Positions 1 to 10,600 of a DNA stretch of 64,000 nucleotides are shown piece by piece. How positions within the stretch are numbered: the stretch's first letter is position 1; every line of letters begins with the position of its first letter. The translations under genes were made by a program, and so were the position numbers. Under the pieces are notes generated by a model. It had not been told where the DNA came from, did no database searches, and worked only from the letters and a program-made list of their open reading frames with translations. Origin of the DNA: Mermis nigrescens (lineage: Eukaryota; Nematoda; Enoplea; Mermithida; Mermithidae); NCBI GenBank assembly GCA_036768485.1, contig JAVLUZ010000340.1, forward strand, positions 6,738,134-6,802,133, written 5' to 3'.

Positions 1-430
1 AATGTACCAGGAATCAAATGTGAGACGCTAGTTGAGCGCGTTTGCTTACACTCAACGTAGTGTAAAGTAGTTTGCAACTGATGTTTATTTGTTCTCGGGT
101 TATTGTGTAGACTCATTTTTTTATAAATCTTTATCGCAATATCTGAGTAATATTAGAATTACGAATCCGTCTAGTCTTCTATACACCCTGTGGTTGTGTA
201 AGGTTTACACTGCATATTAACTTTAGTTCTAGAACCTTGCGGAAGCTTAATTTTTTGCAAAATGTACTACGTAAAATCAGAATTAGGAATCTGACTGTTA
301 GTTTTCTCTACACTGTTAATTTGTAGTTTATACTACAAATTTATTTTACTTCCAAATCTAAGCGTAGTATTCCTTACGGTTGATATTTGCGTAAAGTTTT
401 TGAGTTTTTGCTGAAAAGCTTTGATCTGTT
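1..430 (+). repeat. Dispersed repeat with TTTACAC motifs (family I), 5' end cut by window
   Basis: A segment rich in GTGTAAA/TTTACAC words. A clear, diverged inverted copy lies at about 35270-35705. Shared landmarks include TTCTAGAACCTTGCGGAAGC-like and GTTTTCTCTACAC-like blocks in the same order. It has no coding potential that I can see. Positions 431-592 hold nothing I recognise. Confidence 0.6.
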
Positions 431-592
431 TAAATAATGTAAGGTTGTCTTGTTTAAAAGGGATAATGCTGATGTTAATAACAATATTGTATTCCACGTT
501 CTTGGACTGTTGTCATTATTGTGGCATGTTACTGTATGTGTTTACTGACTAATGTACTGAAATCACGCTAATTAAAAGTAGTGTACTAGCAA

Positions 593-857
593 CACACCTG
601 GGCGTGGGGGGGTTTGGGGGGTATGCACCCCCAAAAAACAAAAATATCCCCCAAGAAAGCAAAATACCCCCCCAGAATTCAATTTTTGAAAATTTTTTTC
701 GCTTTTTTCGCAATTTTTTTGATGCCAATGGATAGTGCTTGATGAGAAACGTCGAAAAATGGTGTTTTTATCACCATACCACCGTTTTAAGGCCATTTTT
801 AGACCTTCGAAAAAATCTTGCACCCCCCCCCCAGAAATTTCTTGCTGCCCACGTATG
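593..857. mobile_element. hAT-type MITE, family A
   Basis: 265-bp element with perfect 8-bp duplications ACTAGCAA at 585-592 and 858-865. The ends are CACACCTGGGC and, in inverse, CATACGTGGGC. The body has runs of G/C at each end (GGGGGGTATGCACCCCC) and a conserved centre (GATAGTGCTTGATGAGAAAC, CACCATTTTT). Eight-bp TSDs are typical of hAT transposons. The short ORFs across it are shadows. Confidence 0.85.
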
Positions 858-861
858 ACTA

Positions 862-1612
862 GCAAAGAAAAATGCTCCGATGGAACAAAAAAGATGAATA
901 TACTCGGAATTGTGGATTATTAAGGATGTAAGAGGAGGGGACTAGGAAAAATCTACCTAAAGTCGTAAAATCTGCTAAAAATCGCACTTTCTCTAAGCAA
1001 CGCAAAAAATCGAAGTATATTCTGCGGCCTTTAAAAAAGTGTCTTTTTTAAATAATGTTCAGAGTTTCAGATAAGAGTGTGTAAACGAAATCTGTAATGT
1101 TTATTTTTTAAAATTCTGGCAAGTAGCAACGCTGACTGCTTCGTATCCTGATTGATAGAAAATTAAGTGGTATTGTATTTAAAGTTGTTTTATTTTGTTT
1201 TGAGCATTAAAGCAAGCAAAGCAGGGGCCAATTGATTAGTGCACACAATCGTTAAGGGCATGCTAGTGTACCTACATTTAGTCTGTTTCAAGTCAATTTA
1301 CGCGTTTCCTACTATTTTAAACCATTCATTCAATTGGCTTAGAAAGACTCAACATCATTTCCCATAGCTACTGCATAGCTAATGTGCTGCTTTTTCAATC
1401 ATTTTATGGTTAAATGTTTAGTTTAATCTGTTGGCCGCAGAATACACTTCGATTTTTGCGTTGCTAGGAGAAAATGTGATTTTTTGCAGATTTTGCGACT
1501 TTTAAGGTAGATTTTTCCTAGTCCCCTCCTTTTGCATCCTTAATAATCCACAATTCCAAGTATATTCATTTTTTTGTTCCATCAGAGCATTTTTCTTTAT
1601 TAATTAGTCCAT
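862..1612. mobile_element. Inverted-repeat element, about 175-bp arms
   Basis: About 862-1040 (AAAGAAAAATGCTCCGATGG...) is repeated inverted at about 1435-1612 (...CCATCAGAGCATTTTTCTTT). The arms share GTGGATTATTAAGGATG and GGACTAGGAAAAATCTACCT. The centre (1040-1435) shows no coding sequence. A target-site duplication is not clear. The family A MITE at 593-857 inserted directly at its left edge. Confidence 0.6.
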
Positions 1613-1619
1613 GCGCCAG

Positions 1620-1853
1620 TTACACAACGGAAAAATGCGCGTACATGATGATATTTTCAACTCTTTTAACTTTTGACGATGAGTGTTGTGGCACAGCCCT
1701 TTCAACGTCTCTGCTTGTGTTGGCGCTGCTTCCGCCCACCATAATCGCCAAGTTCCGTATACTAACAAAAATAGCGAAAATCATAATTGCCGTAGCTGGC
1801 ACAACTATGCAGCAATAAGAGCAATCTACATATATGTATGAATCATCATTCAT
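1620..1853 (-). CDS. Uncertain 77-codon ORF with one membrane-like segment
   Basis: ATG-started frame with a hydrophobic stretch (VVPATAIMIFAIFVSI) followed by a polar, Ser-rich tail. It lies on the same strand as the other genes, downstream of RMDN, and could be a first exon or chance. I do not recognise it. There is no repeat match in the window. Treat as a candidate only. Confidence 0.15.
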   Translation of the reverse strand: MNDDSYIYVDCSYCCIVVPATAIMIFAIFVSIRNLAIMVGGSSANTSRDVERAVPQHSSSKVKRVENIIMYAHFSVV

Positions 1854-3130
1854 CTAAATAAATTCATGGATTTACCCTGCATACCCACAACCCTCCCCAC
1901 ACTTAGGTGTGCTACCATGTATATACGTGGAATTTGCGAAATGCTAAATTTCGATAATTTACAGATGCGAGAAGTGCTAGAATTTTGAAACAAAAAAAAT
2001 TTTAAGTCACGGCAGAGCAAATTACGTGAAAAAACCTTAAATTTCAAATAATCTGTTTGGCACCCAATAAAAAACGCAGCATCTACCACTTTGCATCAAC
2101 TCCGCAATGGCTCCCAGTTTATAAAGCGGCAACAGGCGCTCTGACATTCGGCGGCGCCCGTTCACGATCTCTGCTCTCATACGAACGCCGCTCACTGCAT
2201 TTTCACTGATTTTCACAAATTTATTACGTTTTGGAATGCAGCTTTGTATAGCTTTAACATGGTAAAATAATTTAGCCCCTATGAGAAAGAAAATTAGATT
2301 TCCTTTCAAATGATGTATATTTTGTTTCACACATTTGCTCCTACAAAAATCTATCAGGTAATAAACATGATGTAATCTGACACCACACAAAACCGCTAAT
2401 GAAGCTAAAAGGTCAGATATAGTTTTTTGAGTTAATCTCAAGAACCACTAAACCGATTTCGAAAAAAGTAAAGCTTTTTAAATACAAAGCAAAAAATGAA
2501 ACTATTTTGCAAAAAAAACTTCCAATTTGTTGTAACTACAGTATACCACATAGCAAAAATAGCTTAAATGTCAACATGGCCGCATTTTTTACTAGTTTAT
2601 TACATTATGCTGAAAACTAGCAAAATAGTCGCAATTTAGCTTCCTCTAAAATGTTCATTTTTTGGTTTTTCTTCTAAGCAAGCCGTTCACTCTATAAACG
2701 CGTTTTAAATTTTTTCCAATATGGCTGCCCCCTAAGCCATGCTCAGCATGCATTACAGATTGTATTTTATTGAATATTTGAGCTCAATATGAAATGAGCG
2801 TGAAGCGAGCTTTTGAATGATTACTCACTCGTCTGATTTCATCAAGAATTCACATTTTTTATTTATAGCCATAAAGGCAGCCATATTGGAAAATTACTGT
2901 AGTTTTGAAGGTTTTTATCCACAATTCTTTGTGCTCTTAAGATATTCCGAAAATTTTTTCCGTAAATAGATAGAGTATTTTATGTTCTTTTTAATAAGAT
3001 AGGTTTTAGGGTCTGGTTGCATGTACTTTGTCAGATCAACTTAAAAAGCCACTGTTGTACGCTGAAAACGCAGTGCGCTACCTCGAAGCATGAAATCCAT
3101 ATTGCGCAAACCGATGCAAAAGGGGGTGTG
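1854..3130. other. No recognised gene
   Basis: AT-rich, low-complexity sequence. A GC-richer patch at about 2100-2200 falls within a minus-strand open frame (2037-2441) that matches nothing I know. I see no transposon ends or RNA gene. Confidence 0.4.
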
Positions 3131-3857
3131 CACCACACCTGGACGTGTAGGGGGTATGCACCCCCGAGAAAGCGAAACCCCCCTCAGAAATCAAAATACC
3201 CCCAGAATTCAATTTTCGAATTTTTTTTCGTTTTTTTTCGCAATTTTTTGATGCCAACGGATAGTGCTCGATGAGAAACATCGAAAAATGGTGTTTTTTC
3301 GCCATACCATCATTTTTAAGGCCATTTTTGACCTTTGAAAAATCTTGCACCCCCAGAATTTTCTGGCTGCCCACGTATGGTATGCGCCCCCACAAATTGG
3401 GATGCCCCCAGTATTCAATTTTTGAAATTTTTTTTGCTTTTTTAGCGATTTTTTGATGACATTGGATAGTGCTCGATGAGAAACGTCGAAAATGGTGTTT
3501 TTTCGCCATACAACCATACGTGGGCAGCAAGAAAATTCTGGGGGGGTCCAAGATTTTTTGAAGGTCAAAAAATGGCCTTAAAAATGGTGGTATGGCGATA
3601 AAAACACCATTTTTCGACGTTTCTCATCAAGCACTATCCATTGGCATCAAAAAATTTCGAAAAAAACGAAAAAAATTTTCAAAATTTGAATTCTGGGGGG
3701 TCTTTTGATTTCTGGGGGGGGTCTTTTGGTTTCTGGGGGGGGGGTCCAGACCCCCCACGCCCATGTGTGCATACAACCACTTTGAAGACCATTTTTTTGC
3801 CTTTGAAAATTTTTTCATCCCCCCAGAATTTCGGTGCTGCCCACCTATGGTAGTAGC
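3131..3857. mobile_element. Cluster of family A MITE copies in both orientations
   Basis: Three to four copies are joined. One inverted copy spans about 3131-3379 (CACACCTGGACG to CCCACGTATG). A partial inverted copy spans about 3380-3513. A forward copy spans about 3515-3770 (CATACGTGGGCAGC to CCCATGTGTG). A partial inverted copy follows to about 3857. The opposing copies form a large fold-back. All the ORFs here are shadows of the repeat. Confidence 0.7.
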
Positions 3858-4388
3858 CCCCCGAAACCAACTATTAGAATGACATTGATATATTATGCAT
3901 TGCACAACACGCGCTACCATTCGGTTCTTTTACAAAGATGAATGTAATGAGCATGTTAACATACATATATGTACCTAATAATTTTTTTAGATGAAAGAAT
4001 GGGATTAAATCGGAAACTGTAGACATAACCCAAGCTAACTCGTCATGTAGACAGATGCTCGATTGGTTAAGGGATTCGTCGGGGGTTCGTATCGTCGTTA
4101 AACACTTTGGGCTGTAATCGATTCGCTATCGATACGATAAAGGTCCAGACAACTGTATTGTTCGAACTAGTACAAGATTACTTACAATTTTACCCGCGCC
4201 AGTTTCACCGATTTTCCGCTCTGTATCGTGTTATGTGGTTTTGCTACAGATTCTGCGATATTACCTATCTGCATACATATCTCGATGTTTCCTAACAAAA
4301 ATCCTTAATCATTATCTATGTACAATCTCTTAAGAGCTATTCGTACTGCGAAAACGAATGTTCGACGTAATTAGCATAGAAAGTCTTA

Positions 4389-4544
4389 TAGCCCATTTCA
4401 CTGGGCATAAATTAAATTTTAAGAATTTTCGAAAGTACATATAAGCCGACAGATTACGATATTATATATCAAATCAATGCTATAATCACAATCTGTCGGA
4501 CATAATTTCTAAAATTTATGCCGTAACTTGTGTAAAACAGACTA
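4389..4544. mobile_element. Palindromic MITE (family K), TA target
   Basis: The ends read TAGCCCATTT... and ...AAACAGACTA, flanked by TA on both sides. Inner inverted arms include GGCATAAATT/AATTTATGCC and GACAGATT/AATCTGTC. A second copy, broken by a hAT insertion, is at 47705-50067. The 3860-4388 stretch before it holds no recognisable gene. Confidence 0.55.
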
Positions 4545-4728
4545 TAAGTTGGATTTCTAGCTTTCTGCACATAAACATCAACGTAAGGAAACTTTGCCTA
4601 AGCTGGCGTTGAACAATTCACGAGTGCATTTCCAATTGTTAAAGATTGAATTCATCCAAGCACTTCGACACACCGTTAAAATTTTTTGGGACTACCAATA
4701 TGACAAACAAATAAAATATGCGGGGGCT

Positions 4729-5452
4729 AAAGAAAAGGCTACACTCCGATGTTCCGATGTCACAGGTCATAACGTCGATTGATATACGCATAAGAACAAA
4801 CTGCATTTGATAAATAAAAATATCTTCTTTCAAACTATGGACGTAAAACTTTTTTCAATCATTAATTGTTCGGGTGGTACCGTGCTTTGTTCTAACCCTA
4901 CTTTGATATTGTTTCAACGCCGAAATTGGTCACCAATACACTCTGTTTTGACGATATCATGAACTTTTTACACTTAGTAGGACGCATATCTACTCTAGTA
5001 GTTTACAGAATATGCCAATTGATTTCTAGACTGCATTATCGTCGAAAAAGTGTACCTACTTATATGCCCAGTAATCATGAACAATGCACGCCAGGTTTAA
5101 ACATATCCGAATGATCAGGGGCGGATTTAGGGGGGGGCGGCCGCCCCCATCCCCATTGGCCCAAAATAGTGCGCAAAATTAAGGATTTTTGAGCGATTTT
5201 CGGATTAAAACGGCTAATTTTTCCGCCCAAGTCAGGGTTCCGCCCCCTCCCCTTAGGAAAATCCTGGATCCGCCACTGCGAATGATATGTAAACAACTCG
5301 TCCTAGCGCACGAAGGCACCTGGCCAAAACTTTTACACAGTTTTAACACGTATTTATCTATCGAATGCAGTTAGTCTTAAAATGCTATGTCCATAATTGC
5401 CCAATTTATGATGTAACATCAAATGTAGCCTTTTTCGGCCCACCCTGCAAGA
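4729..5452. mobile_element. Degenerate mariner-type MITE (family E) with nested hAT MITE
   Basis: Near the left end is AAAAGGCTACACTCCGATG; the right end is TGTAGCCTTTTTCGGCCCACCCTG. This is the same family as 18850-19356 and 31284-31845. The left terminus is decayed. It is interrupted by the 5116-5278 element. Confidence 0.55.
5116..5278. mobile_element. hAT-type MITE, family B
   Basis: 163 bp, CAGGGGCGGATTTAGG...CTGGATCCGCCACTG, with perfect 8-bp TSD CGAATGAT at 5108-5115 and 5279-5286. It has a G/C-rich left end and CCGCCCCC near the right end. Confidence 0.88.
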
Positions 5453-5582
5453 ATTGATGCATTCATAGGCAAAAGCACTGCAGCTTTATGCCAGAAAAGA
5501 TAATTTCACGTTTTCCGGATTTTTAATAGGTACGATAAAATATCAGAATTCTTAAAATCAAAACATCGTATTGATACTCCAG

Positions 5583-7297
5583 GGCCCGGTTTCCAAATGA
5601 AGGGGTTAACTAACCCCGGGGTTAAATTAACCCCAGGGTTAAGTTAACCCCGGGGTTAAGTTAACCCCGGGGATAACTTTATCCCCGGTTTCCGAATGAA
5701 ATTTAACCCCAGGGTTAACTAACCCTCAAGGGTTAAAATTAACCCTCAGGGGTTAAGTACTTCATGCATTCAATGTGCATATATTCGTGTAGCTATGCAT
5801 TGCATTTGTAAGGGCAAAGCTGGTTAATAGTTTGCATTGTACACAACTAATCGATATTTCTGAATAAATCCGAGCATGAGCAAGCACACTTCGCATCTAT
5901 CAGTATTGGAATTTAATAGTACTTTCCATCGACAAAACCGGTTGTCAAATGTAACGGATATAATGACTTTGACCTACTTATGTACTGCATAATATTCAGT
6001 CAGTCGCGGATCTAGGATTTTTGTAAGGAGGAGGGGGCCGGTCGGTGTCCCAACTTTTTTCAAAACAATCAAAAATTAGTTTAAAACCCGCTACTCACGT
6101 GCAGAATAACGTTTTTTGCCATTTTATATTGCCTATTTTTGGTCAAAATGATTCCGGTGTGGAACTTTTTCAAAAAATTTCACATTTCCAAACAATTTTG
6201 TGCATAAAAAGTGCCTAAATTTTAGCTAAAACTCGACGCCAAGCCCCTGGAAATTGAATTTGTGGAATTTCGACAGAAAGACGTTTTGAGACTCGAATAA
6301 TTCGTTACTTCCTGTTCTTGTGCATTATAGCATCTAGTGCGTAACGCGAATTTTTTCAAATCGCATGATAAAAAATTGGAGAAAATGACAAAAATATGGC
6401 TGCTAGATTCAGAAAGTGAATAAGTGCAATAAATAGGTCTTAAATTTGAGAAATTATGATATCGATGACCAAGCAAAGTACATATCCATTCTTTATCTCG
6501 CCAACTGTTTTAACCAATGGGTGGGCAACCGCGCCGTCCCCTAACTCCCCCTTAAGTCCACCCCTATATATATTCCAAGATTGGAATGATCAAAGTCGAA
6601 ATAGAACATGTATGAAGGCTCAGAATTTATATAATAAAAATGAAACTGGACGATCGACGATTTCCTGATATTGGCAAAGTGTAATTAAAAACATCAAAAA
6701 TTCTGGAATCTGCATTTCACTGTATATCGAATATATAACTTACACACTATAGTCCGTTTTTTTTAACTAAACGAACGCCATAGTTTCAATGTTCTACAGT
6801 GTACCGAGTTATGAGGAGACGTTTGCCGTTTTTAAAGCGCATTACTGCATCAATCCACTTTTGTAGCCTGATTCATCCTGATTTGATTCAAATGAAAACC
6901 GCAAAGTATAATGAAACAGATTATAATCCAATTCACTTTTTGTCACACACCAAACGTGAGCAACCAATACACTTTGCAGAAATAAATCCTGATACGCACC
7001 AGGGTTAACTTTTGTAAGGCATAATATGAAAAATTAACCCCCAACAATTTAACTCTTTCATTCGGAAACCTAAGATAAGTACTGATATGAAACGCATATT
7101 ATATACAACGCACTTAACCATTAAGGGTTAAATTAACCCTGGGGTTAACTTAACCCCAAAGGGTTAAAATTAACCCTTAAGGGTTAGTTAACCCTTTCAT
7201 TCGGAAACCGGGGATTAATTATTTAACCCTCGTCTCGACATAATTTATCGAATTTAACCCCGGGGTTAGCTTAACCCCTTCATTCGGAAACCGGGCC
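5583..7297. mobile_element. Harbinger-like non-autonomous element with GGTTAA arrays
   Basis: Termini GGCCCGGTTTCCAAATGAAG and (inverse) GGCCCGGTTTCCGAATGAAG are flanked by CAG on both sides (5580-5582, 7298-7300), a 3-bp TSD. Both subterminal zones (about 5600-5757 and 7110-7290) are arrays of GGGGTTAA/TTAACCCC words with internal palindromes; the GGTTTCCGAATGAA end motif also recurs internally. No transposase is visible. A family B MITE is nested at about 6001-6571. The 3-bp TSD and GGCCC ends suggest PIF/Harbinger; the target is CAG rather than the usual TWA, so the class is tentative. Confidence 0.75.
6001..6571. mobile_element. Family B hAT-like element, diverged
   Basis: It begins CAGTCGCGGATCTAGGATTT and ends near CCCCTTAAGTCCACCCCTA. 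This corresponds to the family B ends, but a clean 8-bp duplication is not visible. It is nested in the Harbinger-like element. Confidence 0.5.
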
Positions 7298-7327
7298 CAG
7301 CAGGTACCTACCAAAATTATGACGAAA

Positions 7328-7603
7328 TTTATTTTTCGTAGATATATCAAAATTACACCTTATGGTTACTTAAATACATCACATTTTATTCAGCTGCCCT
7401 GCAGTCTGGACGTCTAAAGTTAACGTTTGTACTTGAAGTAGGCACCTGCTCATGTATGTACATAATGTTACATACCTCAAGGCATACGGGAGTGCAACAT
7501 AAAAGCATTTAACACGACCAAATATTTTACATGCGCAAAGTACATATATATGCACACATGAATATCACTTGACAGGTCTGCATATTATGCGAATTAATTT
7601 ATT
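7328..7603 (-). other. RMDN gene polyadenylation signals (candidates)
   Basis: Minus-strand AATAAA occurs at 7598-7603, overlapping the last sense codons, and again at 7328-7333. The second is the better-placed signal for a 3' UTR of about 270 bp, ending just short of the Harbinger-like element (5583-7297). Confidence 0.35.
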
Positions 7604-10600
7604 TTGGACATAATTGAGGACAATTCTTCCATTGAAGCATGATCCTGAAAACAATTTAAAAGTAGTAGTTGGTATAATGAAAAAGTCTGAAAAAATATGC
7701 AATAAACATGTTTTTAAAGATGAATTTGTTCAGCTTGCGAAAAAAGTTCAATTAATTAAGATTCCGAAGCTTTCACGCTTATTTTTTAAAATTGATAAGC
7801 TTTATTGTTGAACATGCAAGCTGGTTTAAATATGCGTCCAGCTTATAAAACAAATACTCACATCGGCCGAAATCAGCTTGACTGTTTTAGCTTTGGCGAT
7901 CCAACGTTTGGCATTTTGGACATCATTGCTGGCAAGGCAAACTTTCGTTAAGTGCAATATATTCTCCAGCCAATTGGGTTTCAAACGTTCGGCCTAAAAT
8001 CTCATATTTGATCAGTAAATTCATAGTACACGGGTAGGGCCGAAATGACGCGGTCCAAACTTAATGTGGGGGCAAAAACACAATTTTTCGAAGATTCAAT
8101 CTTAGGGCGGCGGCGTTCTCGGATTCTGCAGAAAATTTTGCCAAGTCCAACGCCCACGTGTGATTTTATTACTGTATGGTATGCTAAACCGTTTCAATGT
8201 CGACTGAAAAGTCTGATGAAAATTTCCGTATAGATGACTTTTTATTTTAATTGACTAAGGGATGACTTATTTATCACATTATTCATTTTGTATTAATATA
8301 TTATCACTAACCATCTATTCAATACGTATAAATCATACGTGCACATGGTCAAAAGTTATACATCTAAACTCCTTTCCTGGGGAAAGGAGTTTAGATGAGT
8401 TATTTTTTACGTATTCAATGTCAAATTTTGATAATTCATTCGTCGTATTTTATTCTTCATGAATATTTCGGGTTAAATTTGCATGAAAACGATAACAGTT
8501 GAAGCGATGGAATGACCTGTTACATCGAATATATACGAAATAATGTAAGGAAATTGTCTGGATGAATGAACTGAGCAGTCTATTGCTCGAAAAACAAGTA
8601 TACATGCTTGATATTGTGTTTTGACGCTTTTTCGTGGTTCCAGCAGTAGGTTTTGGTACAAAATGGCCTGAGGGGATATACTTCTCAAAAGCCCCGGTAG
8701 GGGGATAACCACACGTGGGCGTGGGGGGGTTGGGATTCACCCCCCAGAAATCAAAATACCCCCACCCCCAGAATTCAAATTTTGAAATTTTTTTTCGCTT
8801 TTTTTAGCGATTTTTTTATGCTATAGGATAGTGCTCAATGAGAAACGTCGAAAAATTGTGTTTTTTCGCCATACGACCATAGGTGGGCAGTAGGGATGCT
8901 CCGGTTCCAGGTTTTTCAAAAAAATCGGTTCCGGTTCCGGTTCTTGGAAAACGAGAACTTCGGTTCCGGTTTCGGTTCTTGCGTAAGTTGGAACCGTCGG
9001 TTCCGGTTCCGGTTCTTCAACTAGAGAACCGTCGGTTCCGGTTCCGGTTCTCGGTTCCTGTGTTAAAGTATGTACGCTATTGATAGCCTGACTTCACCGG
9101 AACGTATGACGATGTAATCGAAAGATAAATTATTCAGGAAGTCGTTTCAATCTGGCAACTGCACCTTCAAACAAGTTTTATGTCTACTTGACAATTTACT
9201 TATAAATCACTGAATATTATCTATGTGTTTCTTAACTGGAGGCTTATACTAAATCGAAATGCTTAATTCACGACGAAGATCTGTTGCAATGGTGGAAAGA
9301 GAAGTTGAAGAATTTGCCGATTCTCGCGTCTATAGCTAAGCAGTATCTTGCAGCCAATGGCGGATCTAGGATTTTCCTAAGGGGGCGGTATTTCAATTTT
9401 TCCAAAAACAGTCAAAAATAGGTCCAGAAATTTGCCCTTAACGCGCGAAACAGCGTTTTTTGGTGTTTTACAATGTATACTTTTACATAAAATCACTTTT
9501 GACGCAATATTTTTTCTTAAAATTTTAAAATTTTTGACAACTTTGTGCGAAAAAAATCACTAAAATTCTTTGACTTTTACAAAAATCTGGCGCGAAGCAG
9601 TATCTTTTTTGTACAAGGTCCGTTTGTATATGCACAAAGATGATCCCCAAAAGTCTTTATACATTGTGTACACGCAAACTTACGGGTACTATAATATGGT
9701 ACAGTGGCGATTTTAGTGTGGTTAAAACAGAGTTGTCCGACTATTGGTAGTGTATTTTAGCTAATTTATGGGTCTCTAAGGGCAAAAATCACTAAGAATC
9801 CTTTTAAAACGGCGCGAAACGCCGAAAAATTTGACATTTTTCCTGTCGAAATGCAAGTTCTGCCATTATAAAGATAAATAGAACATACAATCACTCATTT
9901 CAACGCGAAGCGCCGTAAATTTCTGCGAATTTCGAACCTTTTTTTGTAATTTTTGTTTCTCCAAAAATCTTTGTACATGTACAAAGACGGCCCCGAAAAG
10001 TCTTTGTACATCGAAAAAATCTTTGACCGTGGCGGAAAGCGCCGGAAAATTTGTCAAATTAAGGTGGATGGACGTCTAGAAGCATAATTTACAGCTTGAT
10101 TTCCTGCATTTAAAGCATTTGATGCGAAAGATCGAAATTTTTAATTGAAAATAGAAGAAAACTATGCAAAAGTGGATGTTTCTGCTGCTTCTGAAACCTA
10201 CATGAACAGAAAATGGCTTCCAGGTCGCCAAAAAAGTAAATAAATGTCATTAATAGGTATCATCCGGCGCGTAGCGCCGGAAAAATTTGAGAAATTATGG
10301 TCACTGACGGCCAAAAATCATTGCAAATTGCATATCCATTCTTTATCTCGCCAATATTTCTAGCCAATGGGAGGCGGCCGCCCCCCGCCCCCTATTGAAT
10401 CCGCCCCTGCTTGCAGCGCCAGCTACAAGTGTTCCATCGGAACAGCTGTTCAGTTGCGCTAGAATCATTTACGATACTCTCAGAAACAGGCTACATGGCA
10501 AGAAATCAGAACGACTGTTATTTTTAAAATATAATTTACCCGAAACAAAATTTGCATGCTAAGTTTTAATCTGTAAACATTTGGGTAATAAAAGATTGAA

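Noticed and set aside
3017..3920. Overlapping ORFs on both strands
   Set aside because: They fall entirely in family A MITE copies and recur wherever the family occurs.
4030..4110. tRNA-like patch (GCTCGATTGGTTAAG and GGGTTCGTATC)
   Set aside because: The box A and box B look-alikes are too close together and no cloverleaf with an acceptor stem can be drawn.
5600..7290. GGTTAA arrays as interstitial telomeric repeats
   Set aside because: They occur symmetrically at both ends of one element with a TSD, and the word differs from the insect TTAGG repeat.
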